The translations under genes were made by a program, and so were the position numbers. A stretch of DNA of 64,000 nucleotides, from the NCBI GenBank assembly GCA_902651635.1, contig CACRSC010000030.1:182060-246059 (forward strand), written 5' to 3'. This document shows positions 46,427 to 57,500 of this stretch, piece by piece (the stretch's first letter is position 1; every line of letters starts with the position of its first letter). The notes beneath the pieces were generated by a model. The model made no database searches. It had not been told where the DNA came from and saw only the letters and a list, made by a program, of their open reading frames with translations. Origin of the DNA: Mastigamoeba balamuthi (lineage: Eukaryota; Evosea; Mastigamoebida; Mastigamoebidae).

Positions 46427-47608
46427 TCAGGGCAGCGCGGTGCCGGCAGGCTGGAGCTTGATGCCGCAGACGAGGTCTGTCTCTGGGTCGCGGAGCCAGC
46501 AGGCGGGGTCGATCTGGACACGGCCCAGCGGCCACCCCGGCATTTTCCCGATGTCGCGGAGCACAGCGCAGCTGCCGAGGTACGGGTGGGCCCTGGCCTC
46601 CTGGCCCAGCGTGGCCAGCGCTGCCCCACCGTCCCCGACAAGCACAGGCTCGTCCGTGTCGAGGACGAGGTCGTAGAGCGCGCTGCAGCCGACAAGCCGC
46701 GTGGGCGCCACTTCGCAGGCGGGAAACCAATTGTCTCCGGCCCCCGGGCCGCCCGCGCTGCTGGCGCCGGGCAGGAGCACTGGCTGCCACGGGGCGACGA
46801 GGGCACCACCCGGGAGGTCGCAGGCGAGGGTGGCTGCGCAGGGCAGCGGGCAGCGGACGACGCAGAGGACGTACGCGGGGCTCTGGGGCCCGCGAGTCGC
46901 CACGAGGTCTCCGCGACGCACGCAGCGCACGGGTTTGGCGGCCCCGTTGGCCAGGACGACGCGCGAGGACCCCGTCAGGCTGCCGGCGATGCAGTGCGGG
47001 CTGGGCAGCGTGCGTGTCGTGGGCGTGCGCGTGGACGAGGGCGAGGAGCCTGCGGATGGGGAGCCGTAGTTTTTGGGGGCGAGGGGAAGAGGGGGGCAGT
47101 GCGAGACCCCATCAGAGAACAGAGGGCAGCGATCCCCCGCCCCGTCGGGGAAAAGGAACAGCGCACACGTGGTCTGCATGGGCGTCGCCAGAGGATTGGC
47201 TGTTGTGGCACGTGGCACTTCTGGGCCGACGTGGCGAGGGTCAACGCTGATACCTCCCTTGTCGCACAGACCCGACAATCGACAATTGACACGGAGGAGC
47301 GATCCCTCGTCCCCCCAGGGCAGCTGCACATACGGGGGGTTGTCGGGTACGCCAGTCGACTGCTCACGACTGGGCCCTGGCAACAGGAGGGAGGGGGAGC
47401 TGCTCCAGAGCTCTCTGGTGCACAGCACCGCAAACGGGCGAAGCGCTCCCTCGGCATTCCTCGACTCTTTCCAACCGGCAATGCAGACGGCCGGCATTCC
47501 CACGCGCTCTCGGGGTCCACGCGGGCTCCCGCAAGAGGGAACCCACCGTGTACGTGTGCGCTTGGCGGCATCTGCTCCTTTCTGCAAGGCCAAACGAGGC
47601 AGCTGCAT
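46427..47608 (-). CDS. Hint (hedgehog/intein-fold) domain protein; 5' end uncertain
   Basis: The frame is open from 47608 to the stop at 46427. The secure part is 47049-46427: after the likely nucleophile Cys in SPHCIAGSLTGSSRVVL comes PVRCVRRGDLVATRG (the GD-V turn of Hint domains), then GGALVAPWQPVLL, NWFPACEV, CSALYDLVLDTDEPVLV and HPYLGS-VLRDIGKMPGW. This order matches the Hint domains of amoebozoan and ciliate vWA-Hint proteins, which can self-cleave. In those the motif is PWHPV; here Gln (46784-46786) stands where His is expected. A probable intron (donor GTGCGC near 47165, acceptor CCGCAG before 47049) fits the phase. What lies upstream of it (MQTTC and before) is not recognised, and no vWA domain was found. 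Confidence 0.65.
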   Translation of the reverse strand: MQLPRLALQKGADAAKRTRTRWVPSCGSPRGPRERVGMPAVCIAGWKESRNAEGALRPFAVLCTRELWSSSPSLLLPGPSREQSTGVPDNPPYVQLPWGDEGSLLRVNCRLSGLCDKGGISVDPRHVGPEVPRATTANPLATPMQTTCALFLFPDGAGDRCPLFSDGVSHCPPLPLAPKNYGSPSAGSSPSSTRTPTTRTLPSPHCIAGSLTGSSRVVLANGAAKPVRCVRRGDLVATRGPQSPAYVLCVVRCPLPCAATLACDLPGGALVAPWQPVLLPGASSAGGPGAGDNWFPACEVAPTRLVGCSALYDLVLDTDEPVLVGDGGAALATLGQEARAHPYLGSCAVLRDIGKMPGWPLGRVQIDPACWLRDPETDLVCGIKLQPAGTALP

Positions 47609-48526
47609 TCTGGTGCCCTATTCGAGCGCCATCGTCAACTGTTCTCTCCACCACGATTCCCCACACCACGGAGAGGGGTCTCCGGACGCACGCGCACACG
47701 CATGCCTCTGGCAGGCACTCACAGAGCACAAGCAGCTCCAGGAAATGCAGGAGTGGTTGTTGGGTCTCTGGAGCGACTCTACTGGAAGGCCTTGAAGCCC
47801 TTTGTAAGCACTCGCTCCACACTGTAGAGGGAGTGGAAGGTCACCTAAAGATCCGTGAGAGAGCGGAGCGATGGCCGATGAGCAGCACCCTCAGCGGGGC
47901 TCAGGCAGAGGCGATGGCATGCTTGGAATGCCTCGGGGTGGAGAGCCTTCCTGTGGGGTCGGCTCCTGTGCCGCCTCAAGCACAGCCCCGTTGCCATTGC
48001 TCCTCGGAGCCGCAGGATGGGGATGGGGATCCCGAGCGTCCTGGCGGTTGTGGAGGCCCCACGGTGCGTGGCGGGCGCACACAGCGACTCCGGAGACTGT
48101 GGGTGCCCGACATTTCCCGAACAGATCGCACAATTCGAGTTGCTGTGGAAATGCTCGCCGGGTGCCCGGAGCTCCGCTCGGCCCGCATTTCCCCTCCGCT
48201 GCATCTCCGCTGCCCCCTGCGCCACGCGCGAGCGAGGCTCGGCGGACGCAGCGGACGCTACGGACGCAGAGAGCGCAGCGGAGAGAGCAGCCGCACACGG
48301 AAAGCAACGGAAAACGGGCGCTGCTGCGGGACAAAAAGCGATCTCTCGGGCGCGGGGGGCACTACCCGATTTGGGCATCAGGGGCTCCGGCCCAGCAGGT
48401 CTGAGAGCACTTCCTTACGGTACGCTTCGCATAACGGGCGGCCTGCCAACGTCACGGCCCACCGCATATCCCCCAGGGCGCAGAGCCTCCACTTCTCTCC
48501 TCTGCACTGCACAGCCGCACACGCGT
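47609..48526. other. Upstream region of the giant surface gene
   Basis: About 900 GC-rich bases between divergent genes. Open frames on both strands look random. A pyrimidine-rich TCTCTCCTCTGC tract lies just before the start codon at 48527. Confidence 0.45.
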
Positions 48527-51500
48527 ATGGCACACAGCTGCCGCTGGGCGGCCCTCGCGGCCCTCGCGGCCCTCTGCTCGCTGGCCGCCGCCTCTGAGCA
48601 GTTTTCGTCGGATCTCTGGGTCGCTGCGTCGGGTTCGGATTCCGGGGCCTGCGCGGCCCCTGAGACGCCCTGCGCCACGATCCCGTACGCCCTGGCCCAG
48701 GCGACGGCCGGGGCGACCAACACGACCGTCCACGTGGCGCTGGGGACGCTGCGCCTGCCCGCCAGCGTCGCAGTCGCCGTCGCCGAGAACGCGACGATCT
48801 CCGTCGTCGGCCAGGGCTCCCACGCCACCAGCCTCTCCAACGCCCTCTACCAGTCGACCCCCTCGACGTTCTTCGCCGTCTCCGGGGGCTCCGGGGGCGC
48901 CCGCTTCGTCCTGAGGTGCGCGGGGGACCGCGGACGCAGGGACTCAGATCGCCAAACTGATCGGGAAAATCGCACGGGCGCAGGGGCGTCACGCTGAGGG
49001 ACACGTCGACGGCGTACTTCACGGCGGTGTCGTCGACCAACGTGGCGGTGGCGCTGGATGACGTGGCACAGCTCGTGCCCGGCGTCAGCCAGTACTACGC
49101 GTCGCACAAGCTCGTCAAGGTCGTCGCCAGCGTCGTCCTCCGCAACGAGCTCTCGTTCAGCTCCGTCCGGGCCGTCAGGCCGAGCGCCTGCGCCTCCTCG
49201 GCCACCTGCAGCTCCGAGGCCTACATCTTCGACCTGACCAACAACTACGCCCCCACGAGTGCGACTTCGGTTTTTTGATCCTCCGCGGAAAATGTCCGCG
49301 GACTTGCCAACGGCTCAACAATCTGCGAACAGCGCCCGCGGACGTGATGCGGGTCACCATCAGCGGGTCGTGGTTCTACGCGATCGCGGGCATGGGGTCT
49401 GTGGTGTCCTGCATGGGCTGCAGGCTCGCAATCAGCGACACGGTCTTCGAGGCCCTCTCAGCCCCCGCGATCTACTCGTACGGCACCGACCCCTACAGCG
49501 TGGCCTACAAGGGCCCCGCCTCGTTCCTCTCGCTGCGCAACGTCACGATGGCGTCGTTCCCGAGCACGTCTGCGCTGACGTGCACCAACACGGAGACGAC
49601 GATCGCCGGTTGCGTCTTCGCGGGGCTGCACTACGACGGCACGTACAGGGGCCCGATGCTCACGTTCACGGGCGGCGCCCAGGCCACGTCCGCCGACGCC
49701 TACCGCCTCTTGCGCGTGAACATCACGTCGACGACGTTCGACCGCATCAGCGTGGGGGGCCCGTGCGTCAAGGCCACGTCGGCGGACCTCGTGCTCGACG
49801 GCGTCGCCTTCTCGAGGGTCACCGTCAGCCCGCAGTCGGGCTACGCGGGCGGGGGCGCCGTCTGGGCCTCCGTGAGCCGCGTGGCCGTGCGCAGGACGTC
49901 GTTTGTCGACTGCGTCGTGCGGCTCGTCGCGGCCAGCGGCCTGCAGGGCTCCGTGGGCGCCGCGCTGTTCTTCCAGAGCTCCACGACGCTGGCGCTGGCC
50001 CCCTCGTTCGCGACGCTGACGCTCGCCAACGTCACCGTCGTCCGCGGGTTCGCCGAGCGCGGCATCGTCGTCGCGTGCTCGGGCGCCAATGTGAGCGGCC
50101 TGCGCTCTGTCGCAGTGTCCAACGTGGGCTCCGCGTCGCTGCTCGTCGAGGCCAGCGACTGCCTCTGCGACGGCGGGCCCTGCGCGGGCGCCGTGCCCTG
50201 CGGGACGAGCTGCGCGCCCGAGGTGGCCGACTACTACGCGTCGCCGACGGGCGCGGGCAGCGCGTGCGGCCCCGCGACGCCCTGCGCGCTCGCTACGGCG
50301 CTCTCAGCGGCCACGACGGCGGCGGTGCCCGACAAGCGCGTGCACCTGGCAGCGGGCACGTACCGCCTGCCGCAGATGCCGGCGCTGACGTTCTTCGGGG
50401 CGCTGTACGTCGGCGCCACGGCGGGCGGGCGGGCAGTGCTCGACAACTCGGACCGCAGCGCCCGCATACTCGACCTCACCGGCACGCGGGCCAACGCGCG
50501 CGTGCGGCTCGAGTACATCGACGTCTACGACCCGCTCTCGAGCTCCGTCTACGCGCTCAGCGGCAGCCAGGTGGCCCTGACCGACACGGCGTTCGACTTG
50601 GTCGCCGTCGGCCAGCGCCCCTCGGCCCTCGTCGCCCACCCGCAGTTCCTGCGCTGGCAGACGTCGGCGCTGGACCTCCGCGGCACCACGAGCTCGGTGT
50701 CTGACGTCAGCATACTCGGGACGCAGTCGACGGGGCAGCTCTTCTCGTTCATCGCGGGCTCGGGACCCCCGGCGCTGCAGGTCCCCGTCGTCGCGCTGAC
50801 CAACGTCACGATCGCGGGCATCTCGCTAGCGAGCAGCTCCAGCGTCGTCTACGCGGCCTACTGCGAGCTTCGCGTGCGCAACATGGCCGCGACGGGCAGC
50901 TCTCTGGGCAGCAGCGGCGCGCTGATCTACGTCACGGGCTCCTACGCCCGCGACGCGGCCGGCAACGCCTCGTACGGCAGGCTCGTGGCCTCCAACATCA
51001 CCGCCGCGGGCCTCACGGCCGGCAGCGTCTTCAGCGCGTACGGGGCCGACGTCGACGTGCGCGGCGCGGTCGTCACGGAGTTCGCGGGCGGCGCGGTGTT
51101 CAGCCTGCAGGGCTTCAGCAGCGGCTACCCGGCGGGCCCGTCCGACATGGCCCTGGCGCTCGTCGACGGCCTCTACGTCAGCGTGCGCCAGGACCCCGCG
51201 GCGGCCAACCCCGTCGGCTGCGTGTACTCGCAGGGCGCGACGAACCTCGTGCTCACCAACGCGCTGCTCGTCGGCTGCCGCAGCGACAACGCGTACAACG
51301 GCGGCGCGCTCTCGGTCACCAACGGCCGCGCCTACGTCGCCAACACGACGTTCGTCAACGCGGGCACGCGGCTGGCCCTCTCCTATGCCGGCGGCAGCGC
51401 CTACGGCGGCGCCATCTGGTTCGCCACCGACAGGAGCTCCGCGCAGGCGGCCGGCGCACTCTACACGCTGGCCATAGGCCCCGGTGTCGCCATCAGGGGC

Positions 51501-54500
51501 AGCTACGCGCAGCAGGGCTCCGCCGTGGCCTGCCAGGCCGCCAGCATCGCCGGGCTGGGCTCGCTGGCCGTCGAGAACGTCGGCGACGCGTCGCTGCTGC
51601 TCTACCAGCCGCGCCAGTGCCTCTGCGACGGGGCCAACTGCTCGGGCGCGCTGCTGCGCTGCTCGGGGTGCACCAGCCCGCCGCTCAGCCTCTACGTCTC
51701 GCCCGTGGGCGCGGACAACGCCGCGTGCTCGCTGGCGCGGCCCTGCGCGTCGCTGTCGTGGGCCCTCAACGTCTCGGCCGCGACGAGCGTCTGGGAGAAG
51801 CGCGTGTTCCTGCTGCCCGGGCTGCACGAGCCGCTGCTGGTCCACAGGCACCTGTTCTACGGCAGGCTCTCCGTCGTCGGCGCGGGGCAGAACGCCACGG
51901 TCCTGAGCAACAGGCGGCACGCGGGCGGCGCCTACCAGTTCGAGTTCCACGTGCTCAGCTCGGCGGCCGGCACGGGCCACGTCTTCGCGCTCTCGGACCT
52001 CACGTACCTTGACTACGCGGCGACCAACACGCTCGTCGAGTCCGAGTCGGTGGCCGTCGAGATACGGCGCGTCACGCACACGACCGCCAACGCGACCAAC
52101 TTCGCCCGCCTGCGCAACGCGCTCGTCACCATCGACGCGTCCGGCAGCCCGTCGAAGCAGTTCGGGCCCTCGGTGGTCTCGGCGGTCGCCGTCGTGCGGC
52201 CCTACGGCAGCTCGAGCTCTGCGCGCGTCGTCTACGTCAGGGGGGCGACGACGAGCGCCGCCGCCAACCTCACGAGGCTCGACATCGTCGACACCACGTT
52301 CGTCGGCGTCCGCATGACCAACAACTACAACCCCGCGGCCGACCCGGCCATCGAGTGCCGCGGCTGCGACCTCGCCGTGGCGCGCTGCTCGTTCGCCGAC
52401 GTGGCGCTGCCCCGCGCGGCGTCGTACTACTACCCGGGGACGACGATACCGCTGATCTACGTCGACGGCCTCCGCGGCCGCGACGGCGCGCTCGACAGGG
52501 CCTACGCGTCGCTGGCGCTCTCGGCGTCGACGTTCGACCGCGTCGCCGCGCAGCACGTCGTCCAGGCCGTCCGCGCGGACCTCAGCATCGACTCGACGGC
52601 CGTCCGCAACGCGACCGTCTACTGGGCCGTCAGCGCGACGGGCGAGGCGCCCGGCGGCGACGCCACGCGGCTCGTCAGGGTCTCGATAGCGTCGACGACG
52701 TTCTCGACGGTGCGCTCGCTCTACGGCCCCGTCTACACGAACTACGCGCGGGCGGCCCTGAGCGGCGTCAGCGTCGCCGACTGCACGACGTCGCCGCTGC
52801 AGGGCGACACGTCGACGCTCTGGGCCGGGGCGCTGGCGCTGCGCAACACGGCGGCGACGGTCGCAGCGCTCAGCGTCGCGCGCTGCTCGGCGCGGGCGCT
52901 CAGCGTCGCCGCCGACGCGGCCGGCGCCTACGCGGCCAACTTCACTGACGCGCTCTCGGTCCTCTCGCTCAACGCGGCGCCGCAGGTCTACTGCACCAAC
53001 GCGGCGCTGGGCGGCCTCTACAGGGTCGCCGTCTACAAGGCCAACGCGTCCGCGCCCTACGCCGAGCCCGCGGCGGCGCCGTGCAGCTGCGGGGCCGCTC
53101 CGTGCGCGTCGGCCGTCTGCGCGGCGGCGTCGGCGACGCAGCAGATCTACTGGGGCGGCGCCAGCGGCAACGCCACGTGCGGGTTCTGCCCCGCGGGCAC
53201 GGGCCTCGACGCGGCGACGCTGGCGTGCTGGGGCTGCGCCCCGGGGACGCGCTCGACGTCGGCTGGCTGCCTCGCGTGCCCCGCGGGCCAGCGCAGCGAC
53301 GCCAACGCCTCGGCCTGCGCCGCGTGCCCCGCGGGGACCTACGCGACCAACAACACGTGCGCCGCGTGCCCCGCGGGCTCCGTGGCGCTCTACGGCGGGC
53401 TGGCGCGCTGCACGCGCTGCCAGCGCGGGTCGTACGAGGCCGGCAGGACCGCGTGCCTGCAGTGCGCCCCGGGCAGCGTCAGCGCCGAGGGCTCGACGTC
53501 GTGCGCGTCCTGCAGCGCGGGCCACGTCTCCGACGCCACCAACAGCTACTGCTACCCGTGCCCCCCGGGCACCCGCGCGAACCTCTCGGCCTGCGCGCCC
53601 TGCGGCCCCGGCACCGTCGCCCCGTCGCGCGCCTCGACGCAGTGCGCGCGCTGCCCCGACGGGCGCTACGCCAGCGTGGGCGTCGAGTGCCTGCCCTGCG
53701 CAGCCGCGGGCTACTACAGCGCCGGCGGGCTGCCCTGCGCCCCGTGCCCCGCGGGGACGCGCGAGGTCGGCCACTCGAGCTGCGCCGCCTGCGACGCGGG
53801 GTCGGTGAGCGGCCCCGGGGCGACGGCGTGCCTGCAGTGCCCCGCGGGGACGCGGGCCGTGGAGGGGTCGGCGTGCGAGCCCTGCGCGCCGGGCCAGGTC
53901 AGCGCGGCGGGCGCTGCGCAGTGCCGCGAGTGCGACGCGGGGACGTACGAGACTCTGCGGACGCAGTGCATCGCGTGTCCGCAGAGCACAGTGAGCGCCA
54001 GGGGCTCGGGCGAGTGCTCGCTCTGCCCGCCGGGCACCGTCGAGGTCAACAGGACGCAGTGCGTGGGGCCGGCGCTGACCAGGAGGCTCGCGAGGAGGAG
54101 CGATTTCGCGGTGGTCGCTCGTCCGGCTGCGGTGGCCTCTGTGCCTAGCGCGTCTGCGCTGCCGCTGCTCGTGGGGTCGTTGGCGACCCTCTGCGCTGCT
54201 CTGCTGGGCCTCGGGAGCCTCAGGCGCGTGCACCTGCTCGTCGTCATGGTTGCCTGCATCGCGGTGGCGCAGCCCACGATAGCGTCTGTGTACTACGTCG
54301 CCCAGAGCGGCAGCGACACGTCCAACTGCACGGCAGCGGCGACGCCGTGCGCCACGATCGCCTACGCTGTGGGCAAAGCGGCTGCGGACACCAACGCCAC
54401 GCTTCAGCTCAGCGGGACCCTCAGGCCCGCCGCCAAGATAACGGCGACCGTCCACGGCCTCCTGCGCCTCGTGGGTTCCGGCGTGGGTGCGACGGTCATC

Positions 54501-57500
54501 AACGGCACTTCGGTCAACGCGGACCTGTTCGCCGTCACGGGCGACAGCAGCGGCGGCTCGGTGTTCAGCCTCGAGGGCCTGACGGTCTACGACGCGTGCA
54601 CGTCGTCCGACTGCTCGGTGGTGCGCGCGACCAACGCGGCCGTGAGGGTCAGGAGCGTCGAGCACGTGGTCTCGCGGGCGACGCACTACAAGAACTCGCT
54701 GCTCGACCTGACGACCAGCATGCCGCTGCTCGACTCCGTCTTCGACTCGGTGTCAGTCGTCCGGTGGCAGGCGATGTACTCGCCGTGCTCCATCAAGGTC
54801 GCCTGCACTGCGTCTCTCATCGGTGCGAAACAAACTTGTCTCCGCGGCGTTCATTTTGAGTTCATATTTTCGGTGTCTCACACAATTGAAAATGCGACAG
54901 ACCCCGCTGACGTTCCTCGGCTGATTGTGAACAACTCGCTGTTCTCTGGGATTCTCTCGACGTCACCGAGCTCGCCCTACTCGGTCATCGTGATCACGCG
55001 GTTCTTCCTCTCGGTGAGTCTACGCTGAGCTTCCTCACTTTCTCTACGTCTAAGCCAAACTTCCGCAGGTCACGGACACGAGGTTTCTCAACATCAGCAT
55101 CGGGACGTCCATCAGCACCAGCATCATAACGAGCACGGCAGGCCAGTCGCGCTCTGTGCTGCCCGACTCTGCGTTCGCCGTGGTTTACCTGCTGCGCACC
55201 CGCTTCGTGGGCATCGCCGCCAACTACGTGCTGCTGGCCACGCAGACTGACCTCCGCCTGGACGACTGCGACATCCGCAGCGCCAGCGTCAGCGCAGCCA
55301 TCAGCGCCACGGGCGACGCCCCCGTGACCGAGACTGACGCGTACAGCCTCGCCAAGGTGGTCCTCTCCAACACGCGCCTCGACTCGGTCGCGGCCACCGG
55401 CATCGCCTACGGCTCGCAGCCCTACGCGGGCGGCTGCCTCTTCGGCAGGAACGTCGACGTCTCGCTCAACGCGTCGTCGTTCACCGACTGCGTGGCGTCG
55501 TGGATGGGCGGCGCGTCGCTGCGGCTCGTCGGCAGCCGCGCAGAGGTCCGCGCGACGCAGTTCGTCCGCAGCCGCGTCGTCGCCGACATCACCAGCGCGT
55601 ACGAGACGCTCCAGGGCGGCGTCGTGTGGTTCAGCAGCGGCCTGACGCCCGACACGGCCGTCGCCCTCTACGCGCTGACGTTCGTCTCGGCGACGGTCGT
55701 CTCTCCGTTCGCCCCGACTGCCTCTGTCGTCGCCTGCAGCTCCGCGACGGTCAGCGGTCTGCGCAACGTGGTCCTCTCGGACGCCGGCGACGCCTCCGCG
55801 CTGCTGTCCGACGCCTCGACGTGCGTGTGCGACGGGGGCTCGTGCGCTGCCGCCGCGTTTGACTGCAGCCCTCCGGGTGCCTGCGCCCCGTCGCCCGTGC
55901 TGCTCTACGCCAGCCCCTCTGGCCTCGCCTCGGCCTCCTGCGGACCCGGGAGCCCGTGCGACTTCACGACGGCCGTGGAGCGGGCCGCGGGCATCGCGGC
56001 GCCCGAGCGGCGCGTCGTCGTGCTGCCCGGGATGCACTCTGTGCGGCGCTCCAAGTCGCTCTACTACACGGGGGCCCTCCGGGTCGTCGGGACGCCCGGC
56101 AGCTCGTTCCTCAACAACAGCGGCATCACGGGCGGCTACGGCGTCTACGCGCTTACCCTCGCGGGGTCCAACTCGGTGTTCGGGCTCAGCGGCGTGGGCC
56201 TCGTCGACTGCATCGACCCCTCGGCCTGGCTCTCGCTCTCCAACGTCGCCTTCGACATCCAGAACGTCACGCACGTCTTCGCGAGCCCCGCGCGGCCCAC
56301 GCTGACGCTGGTGACGTCGCGCGCGACGATGCCCATCGCCGACAGCGTCGTGCGCAACCTGACGGCGTCGTTCGACTGGGCGCGCCGCAACGTCTACTCG
56401 TACACGCTGGCCGCCGTGCAGTTCGTCGCGCCGTCGTCGACCGTCGTCGCCCCGGGCGCCGTGCCGCGCGTCCTCGTCTCGGACTCGCTGTTCGAGGGCG
56501 TCGAGTCGTACGGCGGCTCGCTGCTCAGCTGCCTCAACTGCGCGCTGGTCGTCTCGCGGTGCCGCTTCGTCAGCCCCGGCGGCTACACGTCGCAGTTCAA
56601 CGCCCTCGCCTACGCCGCGGCGTCGATCGCCAGGGACACGTCGTCGGACGCGGCCTACGCGAGCGTGACGCTGCGGGACGTCGCCGTCGAGGGCTGCAGG
56701 CAGTGCGGGACGCTGGCCGAGGGCTACGCGGCCGACGTCGCCGTCGAGCGCCTCAACGTGTCCTCGGGGACGCTCGTCAACGCCGCCGTGTCGTCCAACG
56801 AGGTCACGTACAGCCCCGACGCCTCGGCCGACGGCCACCCGGAGCGCCTGCCGCTCGTCGTCGTCCGCGACTCGACGATCGCTCCGGCCACGACGACGCG
56901 GGGCTGCGTGCTGGCCCGCAGCTCGCGGCTGGTCGTCGAGCGCACGTCGCTGGCCAACTGCCGCGCCGCGCGGGGCAGCGCGCTCTCGGGCTACGGCGAC
57001 CGGAGCGGCGGCGGCGTCGCGGCGACCAACAGCGTCGCGAGGGTCAGCGACACGTCGTTCGACAACTGCTCGGCAGACGTGGGGCTCGTCGACACGGCCG
57101 ACACGGCCAGCGTGACGGTGGGCGGGGCGCTCTTCTACGAGACCGACTACGCGGCGACGTACGCGATGTTCGTCCTGGCGCTCCGCAACGTCTCGGTCCG
57201 CAGGCCGCGGGGCTCGCGGGGCTCCGCGCTCGGCTGCCGCGGCGGGCGCGTCGCCGGGCTGGCCGAGCTGCGCGCCTACGACGCTGGCGACGCGGAGCTG
57301 CTCTACGCCGAGCTCAGCCCCTGCCTCTGCGACGGCGCCAACTGCAGCGCCGCCGCCGTCGCCTGCGCGGGCTGCACGTCGGGCGCGCAGAGCTGGTGGG
57401 TGTCGCCCGCGGGAGCCACGGGGACCGGGTGCACGCAGCAGCGCCCCTGCGCGAGCGTCGCCGAGGCCTTCGCCGAGAGCATCAAGAGGCCGTGGGCCCG

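Noticed and set aside
41434-47608. A hedgehog-type signalling cluster, because a TALPID3-like candidate lies beside a Hint gene
   Set aside because: The Hint domain is of the vWA-Hint type, no hedgehog N-terminal domain is present, and eukaryotic neighbours rarely share pathways.
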